64,000 nucleotides of DNA, taken from Streptomyces hygroscopicus subsp. hygroscopicus. Lineage in GTDB: Bacteria; Actinomycetota; Actinomycetes; Streptomycetales; Streptomycetaceae. The stretch spans positions 186,001-250,000 of the forward strand of contig NZ_BSSM01000003.1 in NCBI RefSeq assembly GCF_030269125.1, given 5' to 3'. Below are positions 35,937 to 45,185 of this stretch, piece after piece. Position 1 is the first letter of the stretch, and each line of letters opens with the position of its first letter. A model generated the notes under the pieces. The model did not search any database. It worked only from the letters and a program-made list of their open reading frames with translations, and was not told where the DNA came from. A program made the translations under genes and the position numbers.

Positions 35937-38900
35937 TAGAAGATGCCCTTGTAGCCCTGCCAGCCGGTGGCGATCTTCACGCGCGCCCCGAACGATCCCT
36001 TGCCGTCGCCGCTGTTGCGGTACAGATTGCCCGTCGTGTCCCGCTCGACGAGGTCGCTCTTCCCGTCGCCGTTGATGTCTCCGACGCCGACGATGGCGTT
36101 GTACGACCCGCCCCAGTTCGAGAAGACCTTCACGCGGTCCTTCAACAGGCCCGTCCCCGTGCCGTTGTAGCGGTAGAGGGTGCCGGCCTTGTCCCGCGCC
36201 AGCACATCGCCGTAGCCGTCGCCGTCGAGGTCTCCCGCGCCCACGATGTTCGTGTAGCCGGTCCAGGCCGTACGGATCTTCTTGCCCGCCGCGAGCGATC
36301 CGTCGTTCCGCGCGGCGAACAGGTAGATGTCACCGGTGGACTTCTTGCGGGCGAGCAGGTCGGGGCGGCTGTCGCCGGTCAGGTCGCCCGGGGCGGTGAG
36401 GCTGTCATAGGCGTTCCAGCCGGTGCCGAGCGAGGTGTACGGCGTGCTCGGTTTGAGGGCGCCGCACCCCGGGCGGTAGCCGCGCAGTTCCCCGCTGCTG
36501 AGCCGGACCAGCACGTTGTTGCATTGGCCGTCGCCGGTCCCGAACGGCACCGCGACGGCGGAGGTCGGCCAACCACTGGCGGAGGTCTTGCCGGAGAAGG
36601 TGCCCGTGCCCGTGCTCTGCTGGAACGTGAAGGCGCCGGCGGAGTTGAGGGTGAGCAGATCGCCGCCGCGGTCGCGGGCCACGAAGTCGTGGTACGCCGC
36701 CTGGGCGCCGGTGATCTTCACCGAACCGGACTTCGTCACCTCCGGTCCCTGCCCGTCCGTGGGCCAGGCGGTGAGGGTCCAGGCATAGGTGGCGTCCGGG
36801 GCGCCGACGCCCGCCACGCCGGTCCAGCCGTCCCAGCTCGGCGTGATCTGGCCGCGCGTCTCGCCATCCGTGAGCGTACGAACCGTCTTCCCGGTCGTCC
36901 GGTTCGTGATCGTGAGCTGCCAGTGACTGACGGGCTTGGAGATCCACCAGCGGGGCTTCCACGCGGGTCCGTCCAACGCGACGTCCGCGCTCGCCGGCAC
37001 CGACGAGTCCGTCACGCCGAGCGCCCCGGCGGCGATGCCCGTGGGGACGACGTGCACGTTCTCGTCCGCGTCGACGTACGCGACCTGACCGCCGTACGCG
37101 TCGACCGTCCAGTCCGTGCCGGCAGTCGCACCGCGCGCGGTGCCCAGTACGCGGGTCGTCGGCGTCGTGGAAGTGACGTCCGTGAGGGTGACCTGCCGGT
37201 CGGCGCCGACGCGTACGACGAAGCCATCACCGAGCAGCCCGGGTGCCGAGCCGGTGGGCAGAACGCGCACCTTCCCGTCGGCGAGGCTCGCCAGGACGGC
37301 AGTGTCCCCGCCGGCGCCGCACTCCACGTACACGTACCGGCCGGTGGCCTGCACGGACGACGGGGTGCACGAGGTGCCCACGAACAGCGTCCGGCTCACC
37401 GTGCCGGTACGCACGTCGGTGGCCGTGATCTTGCCCGCCCCCGCCGCCTGCCACAGGGTGGCGCCCCACAGCGTCCCGGGCGCGGCCGAGACGGTGCGCA
37501 CCACGGCGCCCGAGTCGAGGTCGCGCACCGTGGTCGCGGTGGCGGTGCGATAGGCGACGTACCGTCCGGAGACACTCTCGACGGTCAGGTCGGTCAGGCC
37601 CGTGGCGATCGTCGTGCCCGGTGCCGGGTGCGCCTCGCTGACGAGACGCAGGACGGCCTTCCCCTCGTACACGGTCGGGTAGAGGACGCGACCGTCGCCG
37701 GTCGGATACAGAGGACAGCCGCTCACCCCGCACAAGTCGGCGACGCCGAGGTCCTCCCTCCTCACGACCATGGGCGTGCCGGACACGGCCAACTTCCGCT
37801 CGTGATAGGCCGTCAGGTTGTCGTTGTAGGTGTCCGCGGTGTCGAGGCGTCCCTGGAAGAGGGCGAGCGAGCCGGTCCGCGAGGGCACCCAGGGGATGTC
37901 CAGCGCGACGCTGCGCCGCAGGTCGCCGTCGGGGGATTCGGAAAAGCGGTGCACCCCGTACTCGCCGTTCAGTTCACCGCTCACGAGGAGATCGCCGTCC
38001 GGGCCGGGAACGAAGTTGGCGAAGACCGCCCCACCGTGGTCCAGGGGCTTGGTCACGACCCCGTCGGACGACACGACGGAGACGGTCAGGTCCGAATCCA
38101 TGGTCATCCGCAGAATCCGGGAGCCGACAAGGCGAAACACGCTGCTGTTCGGTGCGGACGGGTTCGGCACGCTCCACGGCGTGGCCTGCGGGTCGTCGCG
38201 CGACACGATCTGCTCGGCGCCGACCGAGGAGTCGTACCAGGCGACGGCCTGAGGGGTGATCTGCAGGCTCCTCATGTAGCTCTGAGGCACGGGCAGCACG
38301 CTCATCCGGGCTGTCGACAGGTCCACCAGGCCGACGCCGTCACCGGCGGCCGACCGGTAGCGCACGACGACACCGTTTCCGTCACCGGCGTCCGGGAGAT
38401 AAGTCGCTCCGCATGTCGCGCCACTGGGCACGTCCGTCACCGGGCGGTCGTCCAGCGAGCCGTCAGATGTGAGACGGAAGAGATGGCACTCGCCGTTCGC
38501 GACGCCGAGGGCGGTGTCACCCTGCACGGAACGGAGGGTGAAGCCCTCCGGCAGCTGGAGGGTGCGCCTGGTGCCGTCGGCCGGGTCGATCAGCACGACA
38601 CCGTTCGTGCCGGTCTGATAGGCGATCGTGTCGGCGTGGGTGTCGAAGATCCGTCCTACGCTGCCGTCCGCCGGGATATCCGGTGCCGTCGACTCGCCGG
38701 TCGCGTAGTCGGTCCACCGCCAACCCCGACCGTACGCGCGGTGCAGGAACCCGGTCCGTCCCGCGGAATAGAGGTACTCGGGCAGGACCGACTTGCCGTA
38801 CGGCGCCATCACCACCTCGTCGGCCGCCGGCACCGGCTCGGCCGACGCCGCAGGGCTCATCACCCCCGCGACAGCCGCGGTCGCCACGACGGCGAAGCCC

Positions 38901-38947
38901 ACACGGCGCGATGCAAGACGGGAACATGACAAATCTCGACCGACCAA
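35936..38947 (-). CDS. Large secreted protein with FG-GAP/VCBS repeats
   Basis: 1003 residues. The TTG start at 38947 is supported by GGGGAGGGA 6-7 bp upstream and opens a Sec signal peptide (RLASRRVGFAVVATAAVAGV, cleavage near ASA-EPV). Residues 60-650 look like beta-propeller repeats, followed by a FlgD/Ig-like segment (WQLTITNRTTGKTVRTL). The C-terminal 280 residues carry calcium-binding repeats (DLTGDSRPD, DLDGDGYGD, DINGDGKSD). Such Streptomyces proteins are extracellular, function unknown. The stop codon TAG is shared with the end of the IS630 element, yet the C-terminus (GWQGYKGIF) looks natural. Confidence 0.88.
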   Translation of the reverse strand: MVGRDLSCSRLASRRVGFAVVATAAVAGVMSPAASAEPVPAADEVVMAPYGKSVLPEYLYSAGRTGFLHRAYGRGWRWTDYATGESTAPDIPADGSVGRIFDTHADTIAYQTGTNGVVLIDPADGTRRTLQLPEGFTLRSVQGDTALGVANGECHLFRLTSDGSLDDRPVTDVPSGATCGATYLPDAGDGNGVVVRYRSAAGDGVGLVDLSTARMSVLPVPQSYMRSLQITPQAVAWYDSSVGAEQIVSRDDPQATPWSVPNPSAPNSSVFRLVGSRILRMTMDSDLTVSVVSSDGVVTKPLDHGGAVFANFVPGPDGDLLVSGELNGEYGVHRFSESPDGDLRRSVALDIPWVPSRTGSLALFQGRLDTADTYNDNLTAYHERKLAVSGTPMVVRREDLGVADLCGVSGCPLYPTGDGRVLYPTVYEGKAVLRLVSEAHPAPGTTIATGLTDLTVESVSGRYVAYRTATATTVRDLDSGAVVRTVSAAPGTLWGATLWQAAGAGKITATDVRTGTVSRTLFVGTSCTPSSVQATGRYVYVECGAGGDTAVLASLADGKVRVLPTGSAPGLLGDGFVVRVGADRQVTLTDVTSTTPTTRVLGTARGATAGTDWTVDAYGGQVAYVDADENVHVVPTGIAAGALGVTDSSVPASADVALDGPAWKPRWWISKPVSHWQLTITNRTTGKTVRTLTDGETRGQITPSWDGWTGVAGVGAPDATYAWTLTAWPTDGQGPEVTKSGSVKITGAQAAYHDFVARDRGGDLLTLNSAGAFTFQQSTGTGTFSGKTSASGWPTSAVAVPFGTGDGQCNNVLVRLSSGELRGYRPGCGALKPSTPYTSLGTGWNAYDSLTAPGDLTGDSRPDLLARKKSTGDIYLFAARNDGSLAAGKKIRTAWTGYTNIVGAGDLDGDGYGDVLARDKAGTLYRYNGTGTGLLKDRVKVFSNWGGSYNAIVGVGDINGDGKSDLVERDTTGNLYRNSGDGKGSFGARVKIATGWQGYKGIF

Positions 38948-39274
38948 AACGGTCCCTCCCCGAGAGCGTGGAAGGGAGGCGCACCCGCCCGACTCCCCAG
39001 CCCCGGTGCCGCGATCCCCTGAGTCGGCTGATCTTACAGTCTCATCTCATGGCGCGCAGCAAAGCTGCCGAGGCCCACGAGGCTGCTGCCGGCCGAGGGG
39101 AAGGCCGGCGATCCCCTCCGGCCGGCGTTCGCCCGCCGTCCCGCCTCCTCCTTGTCCGCGTCCGACGGCGGCAGCCGGCCCCGCTCCCCCGTACCCGCGC
39201 GGCTTGTGCACCGGCTCGGGCTCGTCCGCGGTCGGGCCGGGCTCACCGAACCGGGCCGCCGCCGTACGGCGGTG
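38948..39274. other. Gap between FG-GAP gene and two-component system
   Basis: It holds the ribosome binding site and presumably the promoter of the leftward FG-GAP gene and the 3' flank of the response-regulator gene. No gene, hairpin or repeat was recognised. Confidence 0.45.
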
Positions 39275-39934
39275 TCAGGTCGCCAGGCCGTGGCGGTAGG
39301 CGTAGATGACGGCCTGGACGCGATCGCGGAGCTGGAGTTTGCTGAGGATGCGGGAGACGAAGGTCTTGACAGTCTCTTGGCTGATGACGAGGGCCGCGGC
39401 GATTTCGCTGTTGGAGAGGCCATCCGCGATGAGGCGGAGGACTTCCAGTTCGCGGGGGGTGAGCCCGATGTCGCGTGGGGTGTTCTCGGCGGGGCGGATG
39501 CGGGCGGCGTAGCGGCCGACGAGCCGGCGTGTCACGTCGGGGTCCAGGAGGGCCGCGCCGGTGGCAACGGTCCGGATGCCGTGGAGCAGCCGGTCCGGGG
39601 GTGCGTCCTTGAGGAGGAAGCCGCTGGCGCCGGCGCGCAGTGCCTCGTAGACGTATTCGTCCAGGTTGAACGTGGTCACCACGAGGACTGTGACGGGGTG
39701 GGGCACTCCGGCGCCGGCCAGCAGACGGGTGGCTTCCAGGCCGTCGAGGACCGGCATGCGGATGTCCATCAGGACGACGTCGGGCCGCACCTTGCGGGCG
39801 AGTTCGACTGCGGTTCGCCCGTCTCCGCATTCGCCCGCCACCTCCATGTCGGGCTGGGCGTCGATGATGGTGACCAGGCCGGTGCGGATCAGCATCTGGT
39901 CGTCGCAGACCAGGACCCGGATCGGTGCGCTCAC
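39275..39934 (-). CDS. NarL-family response regulator
   Basis: 219 residues. Receiver: VLVCDDQ, phospho-Asp in VVLMDIRMPVLDG, Thr in VLVVTTFNLDEY, Lys in SGFLLKDAP. The LuxR-type output is LTPRELEVLRLIADGLSNSE and SQETVKTFVSRILSKLQL. The ATG overlaps the kinase stop by 4 bp. It is the last gene of a CPBP protease-kinase-regulator operon. Confidence 0.93.
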   Translation of the reverse strand: MSAPIRVLVCDDQMLIRTGLVTIIDAQPDMEVAGECGDGRTAVELARKVRPDVVLMDIRMPVLDGLEATRLLAGAGVPHPVTVLVVTTFNLDEYVYEALRAGASGFLLKDAPPDRLLHGIRTVATGAALLDPDVTRRLVGRYAARIRPAENTPRDIGLTPRELEVLRLIADGLSNSEIAAALVISQETVKTFVSRILSKLQLRDRVQAVIYAYRHGLAT

Positions 39935-41103
39935 GAGGTGCCGCCGGCGGGGATGCGTGCCCGTACGGTGAAGCCGCCGTCCGTGCTGCTGCCGGCGCTG
40001 AAGTCGCCGCCCAGGACGTCGACGCGTTCGCGCAGGCCGACCAGGCCCCGCCCGCTGCCGACGGCCGCCGCGCTGGATGAACCGGCTCCGTCCGTGCTGA
40101 CCTCGACGGTGATCTCCCTGTCACTGTGCCGCACCTGGACGGAAGTCCGGCTGCCATGAGCGTACTTGAGTGCGTTGGTCAGTGCTTCCTGCACCACCCG
40201 GTAGGCGACGAGGTCGGCGCTGCCGGTCGATGCCGGGGGTGTGCCCTGCTCGGTGAAGTCCACCGGCTGTCCGGCCCGGCGGGTCTGCTCGACGAGGGTG
40301 AGGACCCTGCCGACGGCCGGTGTCCTGGGCTCCTTGCGCTCCGCCGTACCGATGCCGTGATCGGGGTTGAGCAGGTCGAGCAGGTGGCGCAGGTCGGTGA
40401 TGGCGCGACGGCCGGTGTCGCTGACAGCGGTCAGGGACTGTTCGAGCCGCTCGGGTGCGGCAGTCAGGTAGCGGGCGGCCTCGGCCTGGACGACCATTGC
40501 GGTCACGTGGTGGGTCACCACGTCGTGCAGTTCGCGGGCGATCCGGGTGCGTTCGGCGGTACGGGTCTCCGCCGCTACGCGCTCACGGCGTTCGGCCTCC
40601 GCGAGCCGAGTGGACCGCAGCCATGCCCCGGCACCCCAGGCCAGGGCCAGCACCAGGTAGAACGTCACGAACTCCTCCGGCGTCTCCCCGCCCGAACCGA
40701 GCCGGGAAAGCGCTGTCGCCAGCGGCACGTACGCCACGGAGAGAAGGAGGACGGTGGTGCGCCGACGGCGTTCCAGATGGGATCCCGCGCTGATCAGCAC
40801 GATGGGCAGGGTGGTGCCGGCGGTCGAGTGATAGCCGCGTAGCTGATCGAGAGCGAAGCCGCACGTCACCAGGGCGAGACAGACGGCCGGCCACCGCCGG
40901 CGCACCGCCAGAGGAAGGCATTCGAGCCCCAGGGCGACGACGGCGAGCACGTCGAACGGGCGGGTCGGCAGGTCCCCGACCTCCGTCCCGTGGCCGCGCA
41001 GTCCCGGCAGGAACGAAGCGACCAGGAACAGTAAGCCGAGCGGAAGGTCGCGGACGGTGACGTCGAGCCGGCGCCACGTCCGACCAGCCCCCTGAAACCT
41101 CAT
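39931..41103 (-). CDS. Sensor histidine kinase (HisKA_3 type)
   Basis: 390 residues from ATG 41103. Hydrophobic segments at about 18-155 form four or five membrane helices. The H-box is RIARELHDVVTHHVTAMVVQ; the HATPase domain has ALTNALKYAHGS and GRGLVGLRERV. Its start codon shares one base with the CPBP gene stop (TGATG), so the three genes are translationally coupled. Confidence 0.9.
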   Translation of the reverse strand: MRFQGAGRTWRRLDVTVRDLPLGLLFLVASFLPGLRGHGTEVGDLPTRPFDVLAVVALGLECLPLAVRRRWPAVCLALVTCGFALDQLRGYHSTAGTTLPIVLISAGSHLERRRRTTVLLLSVAYVPLATALSRLGSGGETPEEFVTFYLVLALAWGAGAWLRSTRLAEAERRERVAAETRTAERTRIARELHDVVTHHVTAMVVQAEAARYLTAAPERLEQSLTAVSDTGRRAITDLRHLLDLLNPDHGIGTAERKEPRTPAVGRVLTLVEQTRRAGQPVDFTEQGTPPASTGSADLVAYRVVQEALTNALKYAHGSRTSVQVRHSDREITVEVSTDGAGSSSAAAVGSGRGLVGLRERVDVLGGDFSAGSSTDGGFTVRARIPAGGTS

Positions 41104-41936
41104 CACCGGGCGAGTGTAGCGAGGGCGTTGACACGCTCGGCGCGCTGCCGGGGAACGATGTGGCCGCGCCGGTGGGCCAGCCACAGGAAGGCGACCGTCA
41201 GCAACGCACCGAACAGCACCGAGTAGACACTGGCCTCCGGGCCGAACTCGCCGCCCGTGATCAGCTTTGTGCCGGACGTCGAGGCGTCCAGGAGCCCGTG
41301 CGTGTCACCGTTGCCCGAGACCTCGGTGCCGAAGATGCCGGACTCCGCGAAGTTCCAGCCGAAGTGCAGGCCGATCGGGAGCCACAGGGAGCGGGTGGCG
41401 GCATACGCGGCGGCGAGCATGCCGCCGGCCTCGATCGCGATGGCGACGCCACCCAGCAGGCTGGCGTCCTTGTTGAGCAGATGGACCGCGCCGAACACCG
41501 CACCGGACAGAACCAGCGCGATGTACGTGCCCAGACCTCGCTCCACGAGCCGGAAGAGCAGGCCGCGGAACATCAGTTCCTCCGTGACGGCGGCGCCGGC
41601 CATGAAGCCGAACAGCGCGACCGCTCCGGTCAGCGAGCCGAAGCCGTGGACCTTGTAGTCCCCGAGGAGGTAGATGTTCGCGATGACGCACCCGAACATC
41701 GCGACACCGATGGCCAGGCCCCGCAAGAGCGCCCCCTGCGCTCCCTCCCGGGCAAGCTCCGTGACCGGTCGCCGCTCGGTACGCCCCACGACCCACCGGT
41801 AGACGAGCACGGAGAGCACGACCGTCAGGCCGGCCAGGAGGAACGAGAGCCACGGGTTGCCCTGCACCGCAGTGACGCTCTGACCGCCGACCGCACCGAC
41901 CGCGACCACGGCCAGGATCTGCCACACCAGTTTCAC
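41103..41936 (-). CDS. CPBP-family intramembrane metalloprotease
   Basis: 277 residues, GTG start with GAAGGAG. Seven or eight hydrophobic helices with the family motifs EELMFRG (EExxxR, near residue 118), FGAVHLLN (FxxxH) and HFGWNF (HxxxN). The family includes CAAX-processing enzymes and bacteriocin self-immunity proteins. It is first gene of an operon with a two-component system, which suggests a role in sensing or surviving envelope stress or a secreted peptide. Confidence 0.88.
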   Translation of the reverse strand: MKLVWQILAVVAVGAVGGQSVTAVQGNPWLSFLLAGLTVVLSVLVYRWVVGRTERRPVTELAREGAQGALLRGLAIGVAMFGCVIANIYLLGDYKVHGFGSLTGAVALFGFMAGAAVTEELMFRGLLFRLVERGLGTYIALVLSGAVFGAVHLLNKDASLLGGVAIAIEAGGMLAAAYAATRSLWLPIGLHFGWNFAESGIFGTEVSGNGDTHGLLDASTSGTKLITGGEFGPEASVYSVLFGALLTVAFLWLAHRRGHIVPRQRAERVNALATLAR

Positions 41937-42311
41937 GACGACTCCTTCTTCGGTTCCGTTCCCGGTTCCCTGTCCGGTCCGCGGCCGGAGCGCCGCGGCT
42001 GAACTGAACGCTAGGGAAACGGTGGTCGGGAATCGTCACCTCACGGTGGACACCTGCGCGTAGCTCTCACGGGGGACAGGCCCCCGCGCCCAGCCCCGGA
42101 ACCAGAGCGCACGAAGTGCGCGCGGTGCGCCCAGGAGCACCCGTTCCACCTCGGGCAGGGCCTCGTAGACGGCAGCCGGGACCGGCTCAGCGGTCCGGAC
42201 AACTCGCTCCGGCTCGCGGCGCTGAGGCGTTCGACGAACGCGGTGTCTCTTACGACCTTGGGGGAAATTGAGATCTGGGTGTGTTGGCCTGGCGGTTTGG
42301 CTGGTGGGTGA

Positions 42312-43270
42312 TCAGCAAGCGGTGCCACGGACGAGGACGAGTTCGGTTCTCGTCTGCCGACGGGTAGCGCGCTGGGCGGATCGGTCGGAGACGAGACCGG
42401 CGATCGCAAAGTGGGTTTCGGCATAAGCGTCGCGTCGTCCGCCGAACCTCCGCAGGGGCGCCCATTGCCGGAGCTCGGCGTTGGTGTGCTCGACGCAAAT
42501 CCGGGCCGAGGACTGGCGGCGCCTGGCTTCCTGCCAGGCGTACCTGTCGCCGTTGCACACCTTGTCCGTGGGCTTCTTCGGGGGTGCGCTGACCTGGTCG
42601 GGGAACTCCTTGGCCAGCCCCTGGTACCCGGAGTCGACCCGGGCCTTGACCGTGGGACGGGTCCGGAACTGCTCGGCGACGCCTTCCGTGCGTAGGGCGG
42701 TCTGGTCGTGCATGCGGCCCGGCCGGACCACGCCGGACAGCAGCATGCGGCCTTGGCCGTCGCTGAACGTGGTGGTCTTGACGGTGTTCTGTCTGCGCTT
42801 GCCGGAGACGAACGCCCGGCGGCCCAGGGCGCCCTGCCTTCGGCGGCGGACCTGGGTCTCGGCTCCGTCAGTCCGCAACTCGATGCCCTCGGCGTCCGCA
42901 TAGGCGAAGACGTCCTCCAGGGTCTTCAGCCGCAGTCCCGCCCGGTCGGGTACGGCGAACCCGCGGGCCGCGAGAAGCGGACGGATCTGACGGACAGCCT
43001 CGGAGACAGTGGAACGGTCCACGGCGAAGAGTCCGGCGAGGACCGCGTGCGGCAACTGGTGGCGCAGGTGGACCAGAGCGACCAACAGCCGATCGACGAA
43101 GACCGGCTTGGGCTTGCGCCCCCTCCGGCCGCTCGCTGACGTGGCCCGCCACGCCTTTCACGGAGTGCGGACTCACGAGCGGCCTCCCACGATGAGCGAT
43201 TTCCGCGAGCAACTCGCCGAAGCGCGCGCGGGAAACGCCGGAAAGAGCAGGATGGGCACAGCCCGCACGG
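42312..43270 (-). pseudogene. IS5-type transposase, frameshifted at its N-terminus
   Basis: From about 43150 to 42312 the frame is open and complete for the catalytic part: KPVFVDRLLVALVHLRHQLP, TVSEAVRQIRPLLAARGFAV, VSGKRRQNTVKTTTFSDGQG, VDSGYQGLAKEFPDQVSAPP, ICVEHTNAELRQWAPLRRFG. The first 40 residues (SGVSRARFGELLAEIAHRGR) are in another frame, so a frameshift near 43150-43190 inactivates it unless programmed. It is a distant relative of the relic at 778-1560. Confidence 0.82.
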
Positions 43271-43432
43271 GCCCAGGTCGGCTTCACAACTCACCAAACC
43301 CGTACAGTCCTCCACGTCGGGCAGACGGACTCCGGGAGGGCGTCGAGCAGGTCGGCCTGGGCGGCACGGACGCTGTGCGGGGTCTGAGCCAAGGAGAAGC
43401 TCTGCCTTTGACCTCCTCGCGCTCACCCGGCT

Positions 43433-43712
43433 TCATCGCAGTGAGTGCGGACGCTGCCGGGCACGACCTCGGTCGGACAGCGTGACCGGGGACCACATGC
43501 CGAACCACTGCTCGGCGCCCCAGTCCTCATACCGTTGCACCTCGGCGAACCCCAGCTTCGCCGCGAGGCGCATCGAGCGTTCGTTGGCGGTCTGGTGGTG
43601 AGCACCACCGGCTCGCCGGGCAGCGCTCCGGCGCACCAGTCGAGGGCCGCCGCACCCCAAGCCTTGCTGTCCGGGTCGGCATCCCCGGCCGGATAACCGC
43701 GCCACGGCTCAA
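43433..43712 (-). pseudogene. C-terminal relic of a GNAT acetyltransferase
   Basis: WRGYPAGDADPDSKAWGAAA and GEPVVLTT are in one frame, and TANERSMRLAAKLGFAEVQR with WGAEQWFGMW in the next, a GNAT C-terminus broken by a one-base loss near 43605. The N-terminal half is absent; its place is taken by the duplicated end of the MerR-methyltransferase gene. Confidence 0.7.
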
Positions 43713-43764
43713 GCTATGAGCAGGCGGAGGCCGCCACGGTTCAAGCTATGAGCAGGCGGAGGCC
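43701..43764. repeat. 32-bp tandem duplication
   Basis: Two adjacent copies, 43701-43732 and 43733-43764, differ at one base (GCCACGGCTC versus GCCACGGTTC). Each includes the last codons and stop of the leftward MerR-methyltransferase gene (LRLLIA-stop), so the gene end has been duplicated into the acetyltransferase relic. Confidence 0.9.
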
Positions 43765-44856
43765 GAGATCTGCCGCGTCGAGGTCGGCGATGTCGCTGTT
43801 GCGCTCGGCCCACCGGCCAGAGTCGAGGTCGTCGCTGAGGCTTCGTACCGCCCGCTGCTCGGCCTCCGGCCCGACCCGCGTCCACACCGACATCGCACGG
43901 CGCACGTGATCCTCCAGATAAGCCCCCGGGCGGCGCCAGTACGCCTCGAACAGGCCGTCGGCGCAGTCCCACGGGATGGGCACCGGCTCAGCACGGGCGC
44001 CGATCGCGTCGGCCATCCCAGCAAGCGAGGGAAATCCTGCGAGGACGTCGGCGAATTCGGGCAGGTAGTCGCGGGTAAGCCAGAACCGGTCCTGCCATCC
44101 GGGCTCGTCAGTGTCGAACGTGAGCACCACCACTCGGCGGGCCACACGCCGCATCTCGCGCAACCCGGCTATCGGGTCCCCCCAGTGGTGAACGGTGGAG
44201 ACGGCCATGGCGACGTCGAAGGAGTGATCCTCGAACGGCAGACTCTCCGCGGCGGCGGCCACGCACGGCGCCGAACCGGCAGGCCGCTGCCCCCGCATGA
44301 CCGCCGACGGTTCCACCGCGGTCACGTCGCGATCAGCAGGCTCATAGGAGCCAGTGCCTGCCCCGACGTTCAGCACCGTCCGCGCGTCCCCGAGCGCGTC
44401 CCAGATCTGTGCGGCGATCCGCGGCTCCGTACGCCGTGTCGCGGTGTAAGCGCCGCCGATCGCGTCGTACAGCCGCGCGCCGAGCATCTCCAGTTGCTCC
44501 TCCGGAGTCACCTTCAGTCCCTTCGCCCGTGCATCAAGTTCCCTGTCGATGGCCGTCACCATGGCGTCAGCGCGATCACGCCGTTCCAGCAGCAGTCCGC
44601 GAAGTCGGCGCAGGTGCGCGACCGCGTCGGTGGACGGGTCGCCGACCAGTTCGGCAACCTCGCGCAGCCCGAAGCCCAGTCGCCGATAGGCCAGCACCTC
44701 CCGCAGCCGCTCCACGTCGCCCGCCGAATATGCCCGGTACCCGGCCACGGTCCGCGTCGACGGCCGAACGAGCCCGATCTCGTCATAGTGATGCAGCGTG
44801 CGGACGGTCACACCGGCCAGCTCGGCCACGCGTCCCACGGTCCAGTGATCTTCCAC
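43741..44856 (-). CDS. MerR helix-turn-helix fused to a SAM-dependent methyltransferase
   Basis: 371 residues. Residues 1-75 are a MerR DNA-binding domain (WTVGRVAELAGVTVRTLHHY, DEIGLVRPSTRTVAGYRAYS), followed by a helical linker to about 145 and a class I methyltransferase fold (TVLNVGAGTGSYEP for SAM binding, AAAESLPFEDHSFDVAMAVS, HHWGDPIAGLREMRRVA). The methyltransferase replaces the usual MerR effector domain. GTG 44856 lies only 8 bp from a MerR-type -10 box, so the mRNA is probably leaderless and self-regulated. Confidence 0.87.
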   Translation of the reverse strand: MEDHWTVGRVAELAGVTVRTLHHYDEIGLVRPSTRTVAGYRAYSAGDVERLREVLAYRRLGFGLREVAELVGDPSTDAVAHLRRLRGLLLERRDRADAMVTAIDRELDARAKGLKVTPEEQLEMLGARLYDAIGGAYTATRRTEPRIAAQIWDALGDARTVLNVGAGTGSYEPADRDVTAVEPSAVMRGQRPAGSAPCVAAAAESLPFEDHSFDVAMAVSTVHHWGDPIAGLREMRRVARRVVVLTFDTDEPGWQDRFWLTRDYLPEFADVLAGFPSLAGMADAIGARAEPVPIPWDCADGLFEAYWRRPGAYLEDHVRRAMSVWTRVGPEAEQRAVRSLSDDLDSGRWAERNSDIADLDAADLGLRLLIA

Positions 44857-44863
44857 GGCACCG

Positions 44864-44894
44864 ACTATGGAGCCTGACGCCAGGTGAGGGTCAA
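44864..44894 (-). promoter_or_regulatory. MerR-type promoter with 19-bp spacer
   Basis: Read leftward: TTGACC (44889-44894), a 19-bp spacer with a CCTCAC/GTCAGG imperfect dyad, then CATAGT (44864-44869). A 19-bp spacing is the hallmark of MerR-activated promoters. The expected transcription start falls at or next to the GTG at 44856. Confidence 0.75.
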
Positions 44895-44989
44895 GAGCCA
44901 GGCGTTGACTGCGGCCCGATGTCCGTCGGGGCCATCTGCCAGCCCTCATCAGGGCCAGCAACAAGTCTTCGCCAGCCTCTGGCCGCCTG

Positions 44990-45185
44990 CTACCGGACGC
45001 CCCGGGGCCACCTGTCGGTCTTTGTCACATCGCGCAGACGGGCGGCCCGGCCGATCAGGGACAGCGGGCGGCAGCAGCCGTCCGCGCTCAGGTGGATCTG
45101 GCTGGTGACACCGCCCCGAGAGCGGCCCAGGCCCCCACCGCCTGCACCACCTCCACCAGGCGGGCGACGAGGCTCACGCCATGGC
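44990..45185 (-). pseudogene. Fragment of an IS5-type transposase
   Basis: The leftward frame contains GLGRSRGGVTSQIHLSADGC followed by CRPLSLI, the conserved first catalytic block of IS5-like transposases. Sequence on either side is unrelated. It truncates the HINT-domain toxin gene. Confidence 0.7.

Noticed and set aside
36524..38929. An 801-residue rightward frame opposite the FG-GAP gene
   Set aside because: Composition rich in Arg/Gly/His without motifs; the minus strand has a signal peptide and calcium-binding repeats.
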